From Fistulifera solaris (Eukaryota > Bacillariophyta > Bacillariophyceae > Naviculales > Stauroneidaceae): 64,000 nt of DNA. Of the stretch, positions 25,230-37,951 are shown in pieces; position 1 is the stretch's first letter; each line of letters starts with the position of its first letter. The DNA is taken from the NCBI GenBank assembly GCA_030295235.1, contig AP026136.1:744001-808000 (forward strand), given 5' to 3'. The position numbers were made by a program, and so were the translations under genes. The notes beneath the pieces are model-generated. The model worked only from the letters and a program-made list of their open reading frames with translations, searched no databases and was not told the DNA's origin.

Positions 25230-26359
25230 ATGAAGAGGTGCACAGCACGTGAGACCACTTTATTAGCACTGGGTCTGGGTATCGTTCTTGTTTCTTTGCG
25301 CAGCTTCATCTCGGTTTTCAAACACCTCCGTTTCCTCCTTCGACACTTCTTCATTCCACGTCGCAATCCTACAAAGCGAGTTATTCCAGGGCGGAAACTA
25401 CTCCCACAAATCTTTCTGCTCATGGAGGAGGATTTGTTCACGTAGGAAAGACTGGCGGAAGCACTCTTTCGTTACTCTTACGAAACGGCTGTCACTCCTT
25501 TATGAGACATCCGTGTTACAATATTTCAAACGAATCCCCGGCGAGCCGACTCATTGAAAAATACTATCATGTTCCCGATTTTGGGCTGTTGCGACAATCC
25601 CATCATGACTTTTATGTCATTACGGCTCGTGATCCTTTGGATCGAGCGGTTTCGGCCTTTGTCTACGACCATATTCGCAATCGAGACGCACGGAACGAAA
25701 CCATGGACCCGATGCAACGCGAGCGCTATGAGGCAGCTTACGTCTGCTTTCCTACATTGGAGGTATTTGCGGCCTATTTGAAAGGAAATTCGTCAGATTT
25801 TCATTATCCGTATCATCGGAAGGAAATTCACCCAGAATCTTGCCGCGATTTAGCGCGAGCAGCCTTTCATGGTCGTGTTCGAATCTACAGTCACTTGTAT
25901 TTTAGCTTGGAAAAGATCCGCTCCTTTATTCCGGGAATAGAGAACCGCGTAGTCTTTCTCATTCGTCAAGAAAGACTCTGGGATGACTGGATCCAAACGA
26001 ATCGTATTTTGGAGGACACGTACGGGTTGTCGTCGCAGGATTCCTCGTATGATGTCCCAGTGGAAGCAAGGGAAGACCGTCGCAATTCGACCACTTTGGA
26101 AATTAACAATCGACTACCTGTGGGCAAGACCCTGTCGTCACTTGCAACACAATCTCTTTGTCGGGCCCTAGAGACAGAGTACACGGTTTTCTTCTGGTTC
26201 CTGCTGACAGCAAAGAATATTGACAACGAAGAATTTAAGTTCAGCTTGAGCAAGGCCAAGGAATCATGCGGACGCTATTTGAATATGGATGAAATGATAA
26301 GGAAGGAGTCTTTAAGCGGAGGAGAAGTCGTCGAACACGGAGTTCGTGTCAAGAAGTAG
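25230..26359 (+). CDS. Membrane sulfotransferase (PAPS-dependent), frame-broken
   Basis: The C-terminal ~310 residues carry both cofactor motifs of Golgi sulfotransferases: the 5'-phosphosulfate loop HVGKTGGSTL (about 25438-25468) and the 3'-phosphate motif ARDPLDRAVSAF (about 25626-25660). Upstream, in another frame, the ATG at 25230 starts a short basic segment and a signal-anchor helix (LLALGLGIVLVSL). The two frames differ by one base. The loss must lie between about 25300 and 25430, and T4 25314-25317 is the best candidate. An unseen intron is the alternative. The likely product is a type II Golgi enzyme that sulfates glycans. Its position near GT92-type and translocator genes does not prove a common pathway. 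The stop is 73 bp from the convergent cyclase gene. Confidence 0.72.
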
Positions 26360-26431
26360 TCGCTACAAAAAAATTACAATTTTGATGTTGTTCATATTTA
26401 CAAGCAAGTTTGCAGCTTTTGTCAATGGATC

Positions 26432-29400
26432 TTACTGGTTCAGCGGCTTGTCTGGCTGAGTGGATCCGATTCTCCGTAATTCGGTTCGAATACCTTCAAT
26501 GTTTGCCAAGGCGAGAAGTAATCCTTGTCTTCGGTTGAACGAAACAGCGAAAGACGAGACCATTAAACCGTATCGAGCCATTTTATCGGACAAAATAGGG
26601 TCCTGAGACGATTTTGCCATTTCAAGACATATTTCAGCAATGATTGAATCGCCACAACGACCCAAACGTCCGAGAAATATATTAACTTCAGATCCGAACT
26701 TGGATACGGCTCGATTATTTACATAAGCTCCCATCTCGTTATATCGGTTGTCGTTAATTGGTGCCCTGCTGGTCAATTCAAGAAGGACTGACATAGCTTC
26801 CACGACTTCACCGTAGTAAGGCTGCTTGTCAACGTACTGGCGAGCAGCCCCGAAAGGGCGTAATAGTTTCATTTCCAATATCTCTTTCGCTTGCACAGAG
26901 TATCCTCCGTATTTCAAAACAAAAAGCAACGGATACAGAACAAGAAATGCCTCACTAGGTCCAGAGTCAATGATCGGAATGACTCTTTTCAAAATACTTC
27001 GACAGATAGACTGGGCTTGTCTCCGATTACCCAACATTTCATGATAAAATGAGCACAGAGAAAAGCTGGCTGCCCCAGTGTCAAAACCGTATGCTTTCCG
27101 CAAGTGTGTTGTGTGCTTGATTGGCTTGTACATTGTCCTGATAACACTCTGCGCCGCGACGGCTTTTTCCAGCTCGCCTATACGAGCAAAGAGAATCATT
27201 TGAAGAAACAATGAATGAATGTGGTGCACCCTTCTGCCGTGTCTCCGCGTTTCTTCGAGGAGCCTGTACAGCATTGCCTGCTCGTAGCACCGTTTCGAAT
27301 CTTGCTCAATTTTGCCGTCCGCGAATGCACGCGAAAGTCCCATGTACGCGGGAAAGATAATGGATCGGTCCTTAATATCCTGTGCGTTTCTTGCCCTGTC
27401 CATTACGCGGATAGCATTTGCAAAAGTAATGTAGCTGCTGTGTCGTAAATCGCAGGCCTCTTGGCTCAGGCCTAAACCAACACTTAGTCGAATGATATCA
27501 CCAATGTCTTCGGCGGCCAATACCGAAAGAATATCCGATGAAAACCCACAGTTCTCTTCAAGATCATTGTTTTGCCAACCGAACATTCCAAGTGAACTTT
27601 CAAATACCTTGATGGATTCAATGGCTTCTGGGGTCTCTTCTACTAGCGATCCGATCGACAAAGCCACTTTTGCGGCATTGTGCGTAGAACCCGACGATTT
27701 CCAGTGTACGAAAAGTTTGAGCCAATCTTGAAGTGAGGAATCAGCTGACAGCCGCAATTCCATATTTTCAGCAGTTTTTCGGTGCACGTCTCGTTGGCGA
27801 GATCCTAGCATCAATCCAAGAATAGTGGTGCGCCACGTTGATTTAAAAAACGAGAACGTTGTCGAGTCGGAGTTCGCGTCGAAGTCGGCTTGTTTTCCTT
27901 TCAGCACATTGTCTCTGTCGTCGTGTAAGACTAAAATCCCCTCTAAAACAGCAACCTTAAGTGAGCTTGCCACCTTTTTGCGTACATCTTTCTCCTGTGA
28001 ATCTGCACCGGCCATCAATACTCTGACAATGTCTCCAAGTGCAAATTTGTCACCCAGTACCGCTGCAATGTTCAGCGTTGAGCGAACTTCTACGTCAAGA
28101 GCGTCCACCCGGTGCAAGATTATGTCAGACGTTAACTTTTGTTTTGTATCACCACGTGTGCTCTCATCGTTCGCTGTTGCATCGACCATCAGGGTTAGCA
28201 CGTTCATCGCAAATTGCGGCATGCCTCCCGATTCTAACATTACTTCATGCAGCAGATCAGGAGAAACAAGTTCAACTTTCACGCCTAGCTTCTTGGAAAT
28301 AAGAAGACGAACTTCGTCTTCCGTCAGCGGCCCCAAATGAATTTCGAGAAATCTGCCACTGAAAGCGTAATGCTTTTCCATAATATCCCAGAAATAATCG
28401 CCTACTCGAAACATGCTTTTCTCCACTGGTGAAGTGCCGATCAGGATAACATTGTTTGCATAATCCAAAATCCTCTTCAAAATCACCCATGTTAGTTCGT
28501 CAGTGAAATGTACATCATCAATAGCGATGACCACGAGTCCCACATCTTCAATGCAGCGTAAGAAGGCGTTGGCGAGAAAAGCCGCAACTGCCTTCTTGGG
28601 TGGACTTTTCCTGGTGGCCAAATCAGCATTTGATTCGAGTAAATATCGAGTCGCGAACTTGACAAGATCAGGCGGAGCTTGGATGTCGCGACCGACGCCA
28701 CGAATAGACTCGATCAATTTTGACTGAGAATCTTCAGGTTCACAAGCATCAGACGAGTGGGACTCACTATCCTCGTCTATGATATTATTGGACGAATCAT
28801 CTGAAGAAAAAGCGTATAGCCTCATGATTCTTGCGAAAATCGTCTGGAACGTGGAAAAATGGACCAGCATTTCACTATCGAGACATATGTGATTTATGAA
28901 AACAACTCTCCCGTGCTTCTGAGCGTTTGGCTCCAGTTGTTGTCGGATTGATTCAAGGGTATGGACCAGGAAGCTGGTCTTTCCCATACCAGAAACTCCA
29001 TCCGCGAGAATAAACTTGGATTCAGATTGAGACGAAATTAGTGTTTCGTGTGCCAATTGAACCACCTCGCGGATTTCATTTTCCCTGCCAACAAAATTCG
29101 GCTCAAAACTCCCCCAAGTTCGTTTGGACACACTTATTGGAACAAATATAGGCACAGGCTCGCTGTATCCTTTGGCTTTGATTGCTGGCAAAGCCTCGAA
29201 GGCGTACGAGCGTGAAGCCACTTGACGAACTCGGTTATCAACAAGCACCCCTGGGTTATCAGGTGAGTGCATCAAGCGTGCCGCTAAATTGACGCTGGGT
29301 CCCATGACAGCGTACTCGTGTCTCATCGAACCACCCACGGCACCGCAATAAACGTCACCAAAAGTAGCTCCGATCTTTGCCTTAACACCGAACTTGACTT

Positions 29401-32400
29401 CTAGCGCTTTTTGTATCAGCATTGTGGCTGGTAAAGCTCGCTCTGTAACAAGATTGGGGAATGTGGAGCCGCGGAGACCAAAAGTAGCTATCATAATAAA
29501 TCCCTTATCGTCCACAATGAACTGGCGCAAATGGCCGCTGTAGTGTTTCAATTTGTTGGTGACTAAGTTCATAACATCATTGAGAAGATGAATCACCTCG
29601 GTGTCTTGCTCTAGATCTCCTGATAGATTGATTGGCAAATGCAACTCTATGAACATCACGTAAACACTGCGTAGTTCAGCCTCCTCCTTCTGCTTGTCAT
29701 TAGCAGAACCACCTAGACCAGCGCTTTCAAAATCATTTGCTGCGGCAATATCATTGGAAACAACAACGGGATGGACATATAACGACATCAAGCGCCGGTA
29801 CTCAATCAGGTCATCGGCTTCTAAACCATCAACCTCTTCAGTCACACCACGAGACTTCGCATTGCGGACCTTTGTACTGTATCTTGATGTGTCGAAGAAA
29901 CTTCCCGACCGATCTGCAACCAGTAAGGTGTTATTCGGATCTAATTTCTGGCGGCCGCATTGTTGGCTTATTATACTAATAAATTCCTCGGAGCCAACGG
30001 CTTCTCCAAGCTTGGCTCTATCACAGGCCGTCGTTGCTTGGTCAATGGCATCACCGATGTATAGATATTCGCGTCTATTGCGATTATCCCCAACATGAAT
30101 TCCATTCATATGCCCAAATCCTAGCCCCAAGTGAATATTTAGGCAATCGACTGTTGACCCTATCAATTCTTGGGCACTAACCAACGATAAGACAGGAAAA
30201 TCAGTACACTCTGAGATCAATGATGCTGCACATGCTGATGCTTCGGCTATACATTGCTCCTTTGACCTTTTATCAGTAACTCTCCACTCTGCAAAAGAGC
30301 GTCACCTGCAAACTTCTGAATATCACCAGAATACTGATAGATCATTTCTACAATTTTTTGAAAGTAAGAGTTGATCACTTTTGACAGTTTTTCGGGGTCA
30401 AGCACCGTACTAAGCTTTGTAAACCCGGAAATGTCGACAAACATCAATGCACCTTCAAATGTAGCAATTGCTGGAAGTACGCCCCCGTCGTCATCATCAC
30501 TGCTCGATTGTGCAGACCATGACATTGAAGAAGAAAATGAAGATCGTCGTGAAAGGCGCTTGTTTGCGCCTAAGAAGTCATCCAATGAAAAACAGCTGCT
30601 TCCTCCAGAGTCTGGTGTAGAGACGGACACTGACGCTGACTCGTCAGAGGCCGAGTCGAGGGAATCTGAAGATATCCGTCTTACCAAACGCCTTCTTGGT
30701 CCTCTGTCTTCTGATCGGTTTTGATCACTGAATGAAGAGTCGACACTGTCGGCATCACTCGAGCTTGCTGCACTATCCGCATTTGATGACACGTCGGCCA
30801 TTCCATTTATCCGTCTCCGGTTTGGTCGAGAAGCCTCGAACTTGGATTTCGCCTCCTTGTTTAGTAACTGATCTCTTATTTCTTGCCCCAAATGGCTGAT
30901 CACGCAGGCAGGAATATTGCTTGCAAGATTGTTGATTGAAGCTAAAATATGCGCTCGTCTCACGAATTTCTCTCCTTCCTTGTTGAAAGCAATCATCGTA
31001 CCGACTTTCTGCAACTCCGTTCTGAGGTTGGCTAGCATTGATAGATCCAACCCTTCCCCGCCTCCAGATGGCATTTCGGGAAATGCTAAATACGGTGGTG
31101 CCGATTCTTGCACAGGGACACGCGAAGGGTTTTCTCTTGACCTCCCTAAGGCAATTGGCATAGATGATATCAAGTCATCATATTCGTCATCACTCAAATC
31201 GTCTTCGCTGTCGCCATCGGACGATCCGTATGATATTCCTTCACTGCTGTCTGTATATTCACTATCGTCACTGGAATCAGAAAAGTCGTCGCAGTCTTGC
31301 AATAACTGATCAAGATTCATTGGATTGGCCGGCAGATTGGGTGTTTGAAGATAGCCATTGGGAAGAAAAGCATCGTCATCAGCATTGAATTCATCATCTT
31401 CTTCAGTTTCTTCTTCCTCAAGATCACTATCACTGTCGATATCCTCCTCGTCATTATCTGCTTCCGCGCCCTCAGTTTTCATTTCCACATTTGAGGACAC
31501 TGACGCGGCATCCGTATGTTCGTCATTTTCTTTCATCATCCGCTTGCTTTCATTCTTCGTTTCTGGCGCACTAAATTCTGCCTCACATATATCTAGAGCA
31601 GAAATTTCTACAAGATCGCTCGTCTCAGTGTTGCAGCCCTCGTCGTCGACGCCCGATGATGATTCATCCTCGTCGCTTTCGGTTGTCTCCTCAGAATCTC
31701 TAGAACTTTCGGACTGCTTAGAATCTGCCTCAGCTATACTTTCTTGGTCCGGATCCCTTTTTACAAAGTTGTCACCGTGGTTTGATTCTTTTTGATAGCG
31801 GCTTTCAACTGGTTGCAAATCTTCTAGACCACCAAGATCCTTACTTTGTAGCGAAAAGGTCAGTGCGCCAGTGTAAATTTCGTCCAGGCCATCTACTTTC
31901 AAGTGATCGCTGTGCTTCAACGGTTGGGTTTGAGGTTGATTTTTGAAGCTGGGCAGTTCGCCACAGTTGATTTCGATGTCGTTCGCTAAAGTTGCATCCC
32001 GAGAATAGCTATCGTTAGGTTTGTTTTTGAAGTAAAGCTTTTTGAAAAAGAGTCATTGAGCTCAACCATTGTGTGATTTTCAATTGGAGTTACCGTCGTC
32101 TGCGCCGTTACGACAGTCTCGTCGTCGGCGCCGGCGCCGATTTTCTGAGCTGTATACTTTTCCACTAGCTGTATTTGTGCTGGGCTGTGCGTAATCAGAC
32201 TTTGTAGTCTCGTGATGACTGCTCGTACTTCCTGAGACGCTTCTGATGAATCTGCTTTGCGAGGAGCGGCGACAACAGTTTGGCACTCACTGCGGATAGA
32301 CGGCATATCACCTATCCGTTGCAAAAGAGCCCTCAAGTCATCCACATTACTACTCCCTGTTGTACAACGTTGAGTAGCTTCATCTATAGCGATCGTTTGT

Positions 32401-32702
32401 ATGCCATTCATCGGTTGATCCTTCTTTAACACATCGGACGCCTGCACCTCACCGACTGACGTTTCGGATCGCCACAATGAGCCGTTATCACTGGCCATCA
32501 AATCAACACCGAGCGAATTTCCATACTTCGTTAGCCCATCCAGTAGACTCTCTTCTACAAAATAACGATCGTAATCTAGCGTCGAGATGCTGCGCCCAGT
32601 CGTTTCGTCGACGCTGCTGGAATTGGCGTGGCTTTCACTGTGGTCGACATCGTCGTCTCCGTTACCGTTTCCGATAGTATCCATTTGAGAATCCGCCGTC
32701 AT
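26432..32702 (-). CDS. Soluble-type tandem adenylyl cyclase with ATPase/TPR-like region (ADCY10-like)
   Basis: One intron-free gene of ~2,090 residues once two single-base losses are bridged (T5 32024-32028 and A4 30293-30296). In order: a ~450-residue acidic, serine-rich leader; cyclase domain C1 with both metal aspartates (FVDISGFT and KFAGDAL); cyclase domain C2 (about 29170-29700), where the first metal aspartate position reads FIELHLP but GAVGG and GPSVNLAARL are kept; a P-loop ATPase (GVSGMGKTS, around 28980-29005); then a long helical region. This order is that of mammalian bicarbonate-stimulated soluble adenylyl cyclase and of bacterial cyclase/AAA fusions. The product should be cAMP made from ATP in the cytosol or nucleus. 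Bicarbonate control is an inference. It is relevant because diatoms repress carbon-concentrating genes through cAMP. Confidence 0.87.
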
Positions 32703-33199
32703 CGATGGCCTCGTCGCTTGTCGAAGAATCTAGGATTCGACCAACCAGAAGTAATGTTCTTTTCAAAGTGAAACGGCCTCAAGCTCCCTACCCGGTACGT
32801 TTCATGTTTCATTTGCGGATGAATTTCTCATGTCTCATGACTCATGCCATGCATTTCTATCATTATACAGGTCTTTTGGGGCAAAATCACTTGTGACCAG
32901 AAGAAGAACTATGCAAAAACTAGTAAGTTTGATTCATTGTGCCATTGTGCCAAAATGTGCCTATCCTTCACAAAAAATGTAGTATGAACTAAAAAGTACA
33001 AACTGGCAATTTCAACACTGACGAAGGCGTTCTTTCTTTTGAAAAGACATAAGACCTCCACATACCATTTTCTACAATGACTTTCTACTCCCTATCTAAG
33101 GGCTAAGACAACCGGACTCAAGACACGAGACTCCTCTTCGAATGGTTCGACTAACGTTTTACACATCGTCATCACCACTACCATTATTCTATAGTCTCT
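32703..33199. other. Intergenic, no gene seen
   Basis: Lies between the starts of the cyclase and the end of the PPR-like gene. A 63-codon frame at 32705 has no support. Confidence 0.5.
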
Positions 33200-36100
33200 C
33201 TACGTAGATAGCATCTTTTTCGAGATCCGACGTCTCAGGAATCTCTGGCGCTTCGATTTGACATCGCGTCGCTGTCCTTCCTTAGTCGTCCTTTTTGGTT
33301 TGACCGAATCTTTCACACCACTCTTCAAATACAGGTCTCCAAAAGCATGTTCACGGCGATTTTCGAAGACATCCGCAATCAACGAGTTGATGAGCTGTAA
33401 ATCATGTGTGGGGACTTCCTGAAAGATAGCTTGATCCTTCAACAAATAAGTCATTCGAAGTATGGGGCCTCGATCGGCACCATCCACCCAACAACCACGA
33501 ATCAGCGATAATAGTTTCATGATATACATTTCCTCATTCATTTCAGAGGCTAAAGGGTGTTTTCGCCAATAGAAAAAATGATCTCCATAGAAAAGATTAA
33601 CCTCGTCATCTTCCGACTGTTCATCCGATACTCTAGATCGCAACAACTCGGCAAGCTCACCACTCCTTCTTATGATCCTCTCAACGCAGAACATTATTTG
33701 TTCATCATTGACAGCCTGGCTATCTTCTGATCTTTGCTTGCGTAAAAGGTGGAGAATGTCAACAACTAAGGCATTTACGTGATGTCCTTGTGAAATGAGA
33801 TAATCCAGCTGTAAGAAATGGGCATCGTTACCAGCATTTCTTGTAACTTGCAGTACCTTCTCAAACTTGAGATAGGTTTCCCAAACTCTTTCCACGCACA
33901 AAGAAAACAACTCACTCGTATCTTCTTCATCAATAATATCGATCACGTTCCGCCACGATTGCAGACAATGCACAAATGTGGATGTCTCAATAAACACTTT
34001 TCTGTCGCTTCCATGTACGAACGACTGCTCGAACCGGTCACAGAGCTCCTCCAGTTTTTCAAAACATGTGTCGGCAGCAAAGCGCATATTCTCAACGACC
34101 GACGGATCGCGAAACTCATTGCGGTCTCCAGTGAGAATTTTCGACTGTTTTTGTACATATGTAGCAAGAAGAGCATCGATCATTCTACCGTCGGGCATCA
34201 AATCAGGATGCAGCTCTCCGGCCTCACTCAGATCGTGCAACAGCTTCGACAAGACAGCAGAAGCCTCGTCATGGCCGGAATGGAGCCAAGCTGCGACGAT
34301 AGGGTGAAATGTAAGCAAACGTGCGCCGGCCTTTGTCGGATCTTTTAAGAGTTTATCTGCGACTTCTAAGGCTTTTTGAAAGCCCGCATAGCTCCTTGTC
34401 CTAATATGTGCCTGGATCAAGGCCTCGTAGGTCTCAATCGTGGCCATTCCTTTGCTCTCTATTTCTTGCACCCATTGCTCCACTGGAATCACCTGATTGT
34501 CATCGAAAGAGGGAACCAGTCTATCGTATCTATCAAATTGAACGTATCGACCATATGGCCTAACCACCTGTGTTAGTGGACCACCGCTCCACCGTAAGGG
34601 TGCGTTGTATTCACTCGGGCCAGGGACTAGAGATTGCTCACTGGAACCTTCTTCCTCCAACACTTCCATCCGGCTTAAGCATTTGCGTAAAAATTCCAAA
34701 TCCAGATCGTCTTTTTCAAATAAGAAGACGACGAAAGAAGCGAAAGAAAGCTCTCACGATCAGGTTCAAAGCCGTCAAATGTCCTATTGTAGCGCCCCGC
34801 CTTGCCGCCTTGCTGGGCCCATACTTGAATCAAACTGTTTATTACCAACGTATTCGGCTTGGGCAGAACTCGCCCTTGATCATCTGGAGTTCCATTTTTC
34901 ATGGCAAGAACGATGTTTTCCGCCGCTTTTGCCACCGACGCCACGTCGTTTCCTTCAAGACACTTTAAGTAGTACGCATAGGCATCAGCATCAGGCCGAA
35001 GACCTCTGGTCCGCCACAAAACATTCAAAACGGCTTCCGCTGTTGGTTGTACCCCTCTCTTACGACGTGAGAATAGTACGCCTTGATAGGCTTGCGCCAG
35101 TTGATACAAGATCGCTTTCCCAGTCTGAAGAGTCCGCTCGGTGCCTTCCTCTTTATCGCCTGGCAGCATCGTAACATGGGGACTATTATCATTCGTGTGC
35201 GTTGTCCGACTCTTTTCATTCATAGCTTCAACCCAACTATAAGCAGCTTTTCTGGCAGCATTGAGGCGAACGTAGGGAACGAAATTGTATCCCGTAGGTA
35301 AGTGCAGGGCCGACCGATCCACGTCCCATTGATACGGCATTGGTGAAGTCGTCAGGGCTTCCAGCAACGCTTTGTACGGACTCTGTCGCTTCAATGGATT
35401 CAAAGTTGTCACAATGTACTTTTCTTCATCGCTTTGTTCCTCAACGTGTAAAGCATTCTCAATTGCATCGTAACCGACGAGTAGCTCATCATCCTCAAAA
35501 CCGACCAACTCCGAATCCACCGACTCAATCGCTTGGTTTTTCTTATCAATAACAAAATCTTCTAGTGCTAATGATGAAAATTTGTGCGCGAGGTCTTGTT
35601 GCGTCATCGAATTGGACCCCGGATCTTCCTCGCAAAGCAATCGATCTCTCGACGAATGGTATTGAAACTGATCGAGTGCCCGGGCCGCAGCGGCATGCGT
35701 CGCCAATTTCTTTGTCTTGTAATATACTTCGGGTGAATCCGCCACGGGTTCGATTTTGTCTTTGATGTTGCGCAAGGTTCCCGAAAGAAACAATTGCTTC
35801 GTCACCGGACACACAAACACGGCCGTCCACACAATGACACCCCCTACGGTAAGAGAAGAAGCATGAAAGTTGCTGGCCACCGACACAATTCCATGTTCTT
35901 GTAAGTAGTATTGATTGAGTTTTGCTAGAGGGCTATTTTCTCGTAATTGCTCTGTGGGGATAGGATCTCGTGGGTCTGTCTCATGCCGTGTTCCATCCGA
36001 TGGCGAGGAAAAGGAGCGAAGAAAGGGGCGCCGTTGACCGTCGAACACAAATGATGAAACAGATTGTGAACTTTTCGAGTAATTTGCGGAAACCACGTTA

Positions 36101-36204
36101 CGGGTCGTCGCACAGGACCCCAGGAATGATGAGTGGGATAGCGTTCGATGAAAAAACAAGATTGATCTCTTTCTACTCTGCCCTCGCAGGGCTTGGGCAC
36201 TCAT
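33200..36204 (-). CDS. Large helical-repeat (PPR-like) organelle protein
   Basis: About 1,000 residues. The first ~60 are rich in arginine and serine without acids (mitochondrial or plastid presequence likely). Residues ~105-175 form a compact strand-helix unit (IVSVASNFHASSLTVGG, then a KKLATHAAAARALD helix), reminiscent of a double-stranded RNA-binding fold. The remainder is helical pairs such as PDADAYAYYLKCLEG, KPNTLVINSLIQVWAQQG and ATIETYEALIQAHIRT, which look like degenerate pentatricopeptide repeats. The C-terminus is strongly basic (KPKRTTKEGQRRDVKSKRQRF, shortened here). An RNA-processing role in an organelle is inferred. One base is lost at T5 34712-34716; adding it gives YLKKDDLDLEFLRKC and one long frame. 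I do not recognise a named orthologue. Confidence 0.68.
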
Positions 36205-36448
36205 TTCGTTCGGTCGTGAGTCGCCACGTGATAAATTTCATTTAGCAGGAATCAGCATGAACATGGACTATATTCATGCGTTATTTAGTCGAACCTATCA
36301 CGAAGAATGCGGTCGGCTGGTCAGTTTTTTTTTGTTTGTTTGTTGTTCGTTTGCTTCGAATGATTTCCGTCTCGTGAATTTTTCGTGGTGGTGCCTCCAT
36401 CCTCCATGCGGAATATTTCCACGTTAGTCTGCCTGCGTCGGGAAACGG

Positions 36449-36513
36449 CGTTAAAATTCTGCCTTGTCGTGGACGCTACGTAGAATCTTGTACTGGGAGG
36501 CAGAATTTTAACG
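36449..36513. repeat. Perfect 16-bp inverted repeat, 33-nt loop
   Basis: Left arm CGTTAAAATTCTGCCT (36449-36464), right arm AGGCAGAATTTTAACG (36498-36513), exact reverse complements. Twelve bases of the same arm recur at 16835-16846. It could be a hairpin, a remnant of a small MITE-like element, or a protein site. No transposase or target duplication is visible. Confidence 0.6.
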
Positions 36514-36702
36514 TCCCTTCCGGGTTTTAACGACGGAGCAAGTACGAACACCCCGACTACATCATTGCATTGTTACCACTAAGAACAACTCCGACCAACA
36601 AAATCGTCTCATGGATATCTCATTAACGCACATCGTGTAGTAAAGAGAGGATGTTATGAAAGAGCAATGAAAGTAAATGATAGTAGAAACAAACGTCCGT
36701 GA

Positions 36703-36722
36703 CCGACTCACAATTGAGTCGG
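36703..36722. promoter_or_regulatory. Palindrome CCGACTCA-CAAT-TGAGTCGG
   Basis: Perfect 8-bp arms around a 4-nt spacer, 213 bp before the ABHD11-like gene. The TGAGTC half resembles bZIP half-sites; binding is not shown. Confidence 0.35.
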
Positions 36723-36934
36723 ATAAGGGTGCCGCATAGTTTTTATACTTTGTACTCGGAGTAGTTTAATTGTGTCTGCTCGGTACTGGTTAGATCCCAC
36801 ATCGAGATGTCGGATCGCGAGTTACGAAAAGAATAATCAAATTAACAATCGAAACAAAACGTTCTACCGCTTAGTAGGATCTCTAGAGATTAGTAATTCA
36901 TAACATTGCTGTTTGCATCAAGTGACTGACTCTC

Positions 36935-37951
36935 ATGTCTACATTGCTGCTCGGTTCAAGGACCGCTAGGTCAATTTTGGGCTTCACGGGGTTTGCCATA
37001 AAACCTTCGTACTTACAGGAACTCCGCTCCTCCCTTCGAGCGTCACGTTCGTTGTCATCCTCTCCAGTCGGACCCTTTCATTTCAACGTCGTGGAAACGC
37101 CTCAGTATTCTTCAAACATCGTTTTTCTACACGGTCTATTGGGGAACGGGAAAAATCTACGTACTTTTGCGCGTGAATTGTGCCGCCAACAACAAGCACG
37201 CGGGATATTGGTCGATTTACCCGGACATGGCTCTTCCAAACACTGCCTGGCCGCCACGACGAGTATATCCAATTGTCTTTTGGGATTACATCAGACATTG
37301 CAAGCTGCTGGCATCGGTAATGATGATGATGATGATGATGATAATGTTTCGTGGTCACTGGTTGGACATTCGATGGGAGGACGGATCGCCCTGCAGTACG
37401 CCAATCACTCGGACTCATTTCCGCAGCCCCAACGGCTCGTTTTATTAGATACTGTCCCGGGAGGACTGAACGCTTCGGTGATGCATGTCATGAGAGTCGC
37501 TGAAACATTTTTACCCGTTGTCGCACAAACGAACTTGACTCGGAAGGAACTCGTTCACAAGTTGACGCAGGAGCACGGAATCGATCTCGCCACCGCGCAA
37601 TGGCTGGGAGGTTCCTATGATACACAAACGCGAGAATTTTCCTTTTCCTTGGAGGGCGCTAGGAATTTAGTGCATTGCTTTTTTGAACGTAACGATCCAA
37701 CGGGCCTATCCTCGTTCGTCGAAACGATCGAACATGTTTTGAGGCATAATGTCAAAATAGAACGCGTCGATATTGTTCGCGGAGGAAAGAATCGTTCTTG
37801 GGACTCGGTCCAGGATCAAGTATCGCAATTGGAAGCACTGGAACAATTTCCACCAAGCCAATCGCAATTACGAGTGCACCTACTCCCGAATGCCGGTCAC
37901 TGGGTCCACACGGACGATCTTCCTGGCTTGATCCAAGTTTTAAAATCGTAG
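36935..37951 (+). CDS. Alpha/beta hydrolase, ABHD11-like
   Basis: A single-exon serine hydrolase of 338 residues. The oxyanion-hole motif FLHGLLGNGKNL and the nucleophile elbow GHSMGG are those of ABHD11 and bacterial YbfF-type esterases. The histidine is expected in the C-terminal NAGHWVH. The first ~45 residues are rich in arginine, serine and leucine with no acids, which fits a mitochondrial presequence; ABHD11 is mitochondrial in animals. A (GAT)7 tract at 37319-37340 encodes an aspartate run inside a surface loop before the nucleophile strand. No frame break is present. Confidence 0.88.
   Translation: MSTLLLGSRTARSILGFTGFAIKPSYLQELRSSLRASRSLSSSPVGPFHFNVVETPQYSSNIVFLHGLLGNGKNLRTFARELCRQQQARGILVDLPGHGSSKHCLAATTSISNCLLGLHQTLQAAGIGNDDDDDDDNVSWSLVGHSMGGRIALQYANHSDSFPQPQRLVLLDTVPGGLNASVMHVMRVAETFLPVVAQTNLTRKELVHKLTQEHGIDLATAQWLGGSYDTQTREFSFSLEGARNLVHCFFERNDPTGLSSFVETIEHVLRHNVKIERVDIVRGGKNRSWDSVQDQVSQLEALEQFPPSQSQLRVHLLPNAGHWVHTDDLPGLIQVLKS

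Larger units (their letters stand above)
36205..36934. other. Divergent intergenic region with inverted repeat
   Basis: No gene seen. Contains the 16-bp inverted repeat at 36449-36513 and a separate palindrome at 36703-36722, both listed. Confidence 0.55.

Noticed and set aside
31358-31795. Serine-rich plus-strand frame
   Set aside because: Antisense of the acidic leader of the cyclase gene; Glu/Asp codons read as Ser/Leu on the other strand.
37319-37340. (GAT)n microsatellite as a repeat element
   Set aside because: It is in frame inside the ABHD11-like gene and encodes an aspartate loop; only a length-variable coding tract.
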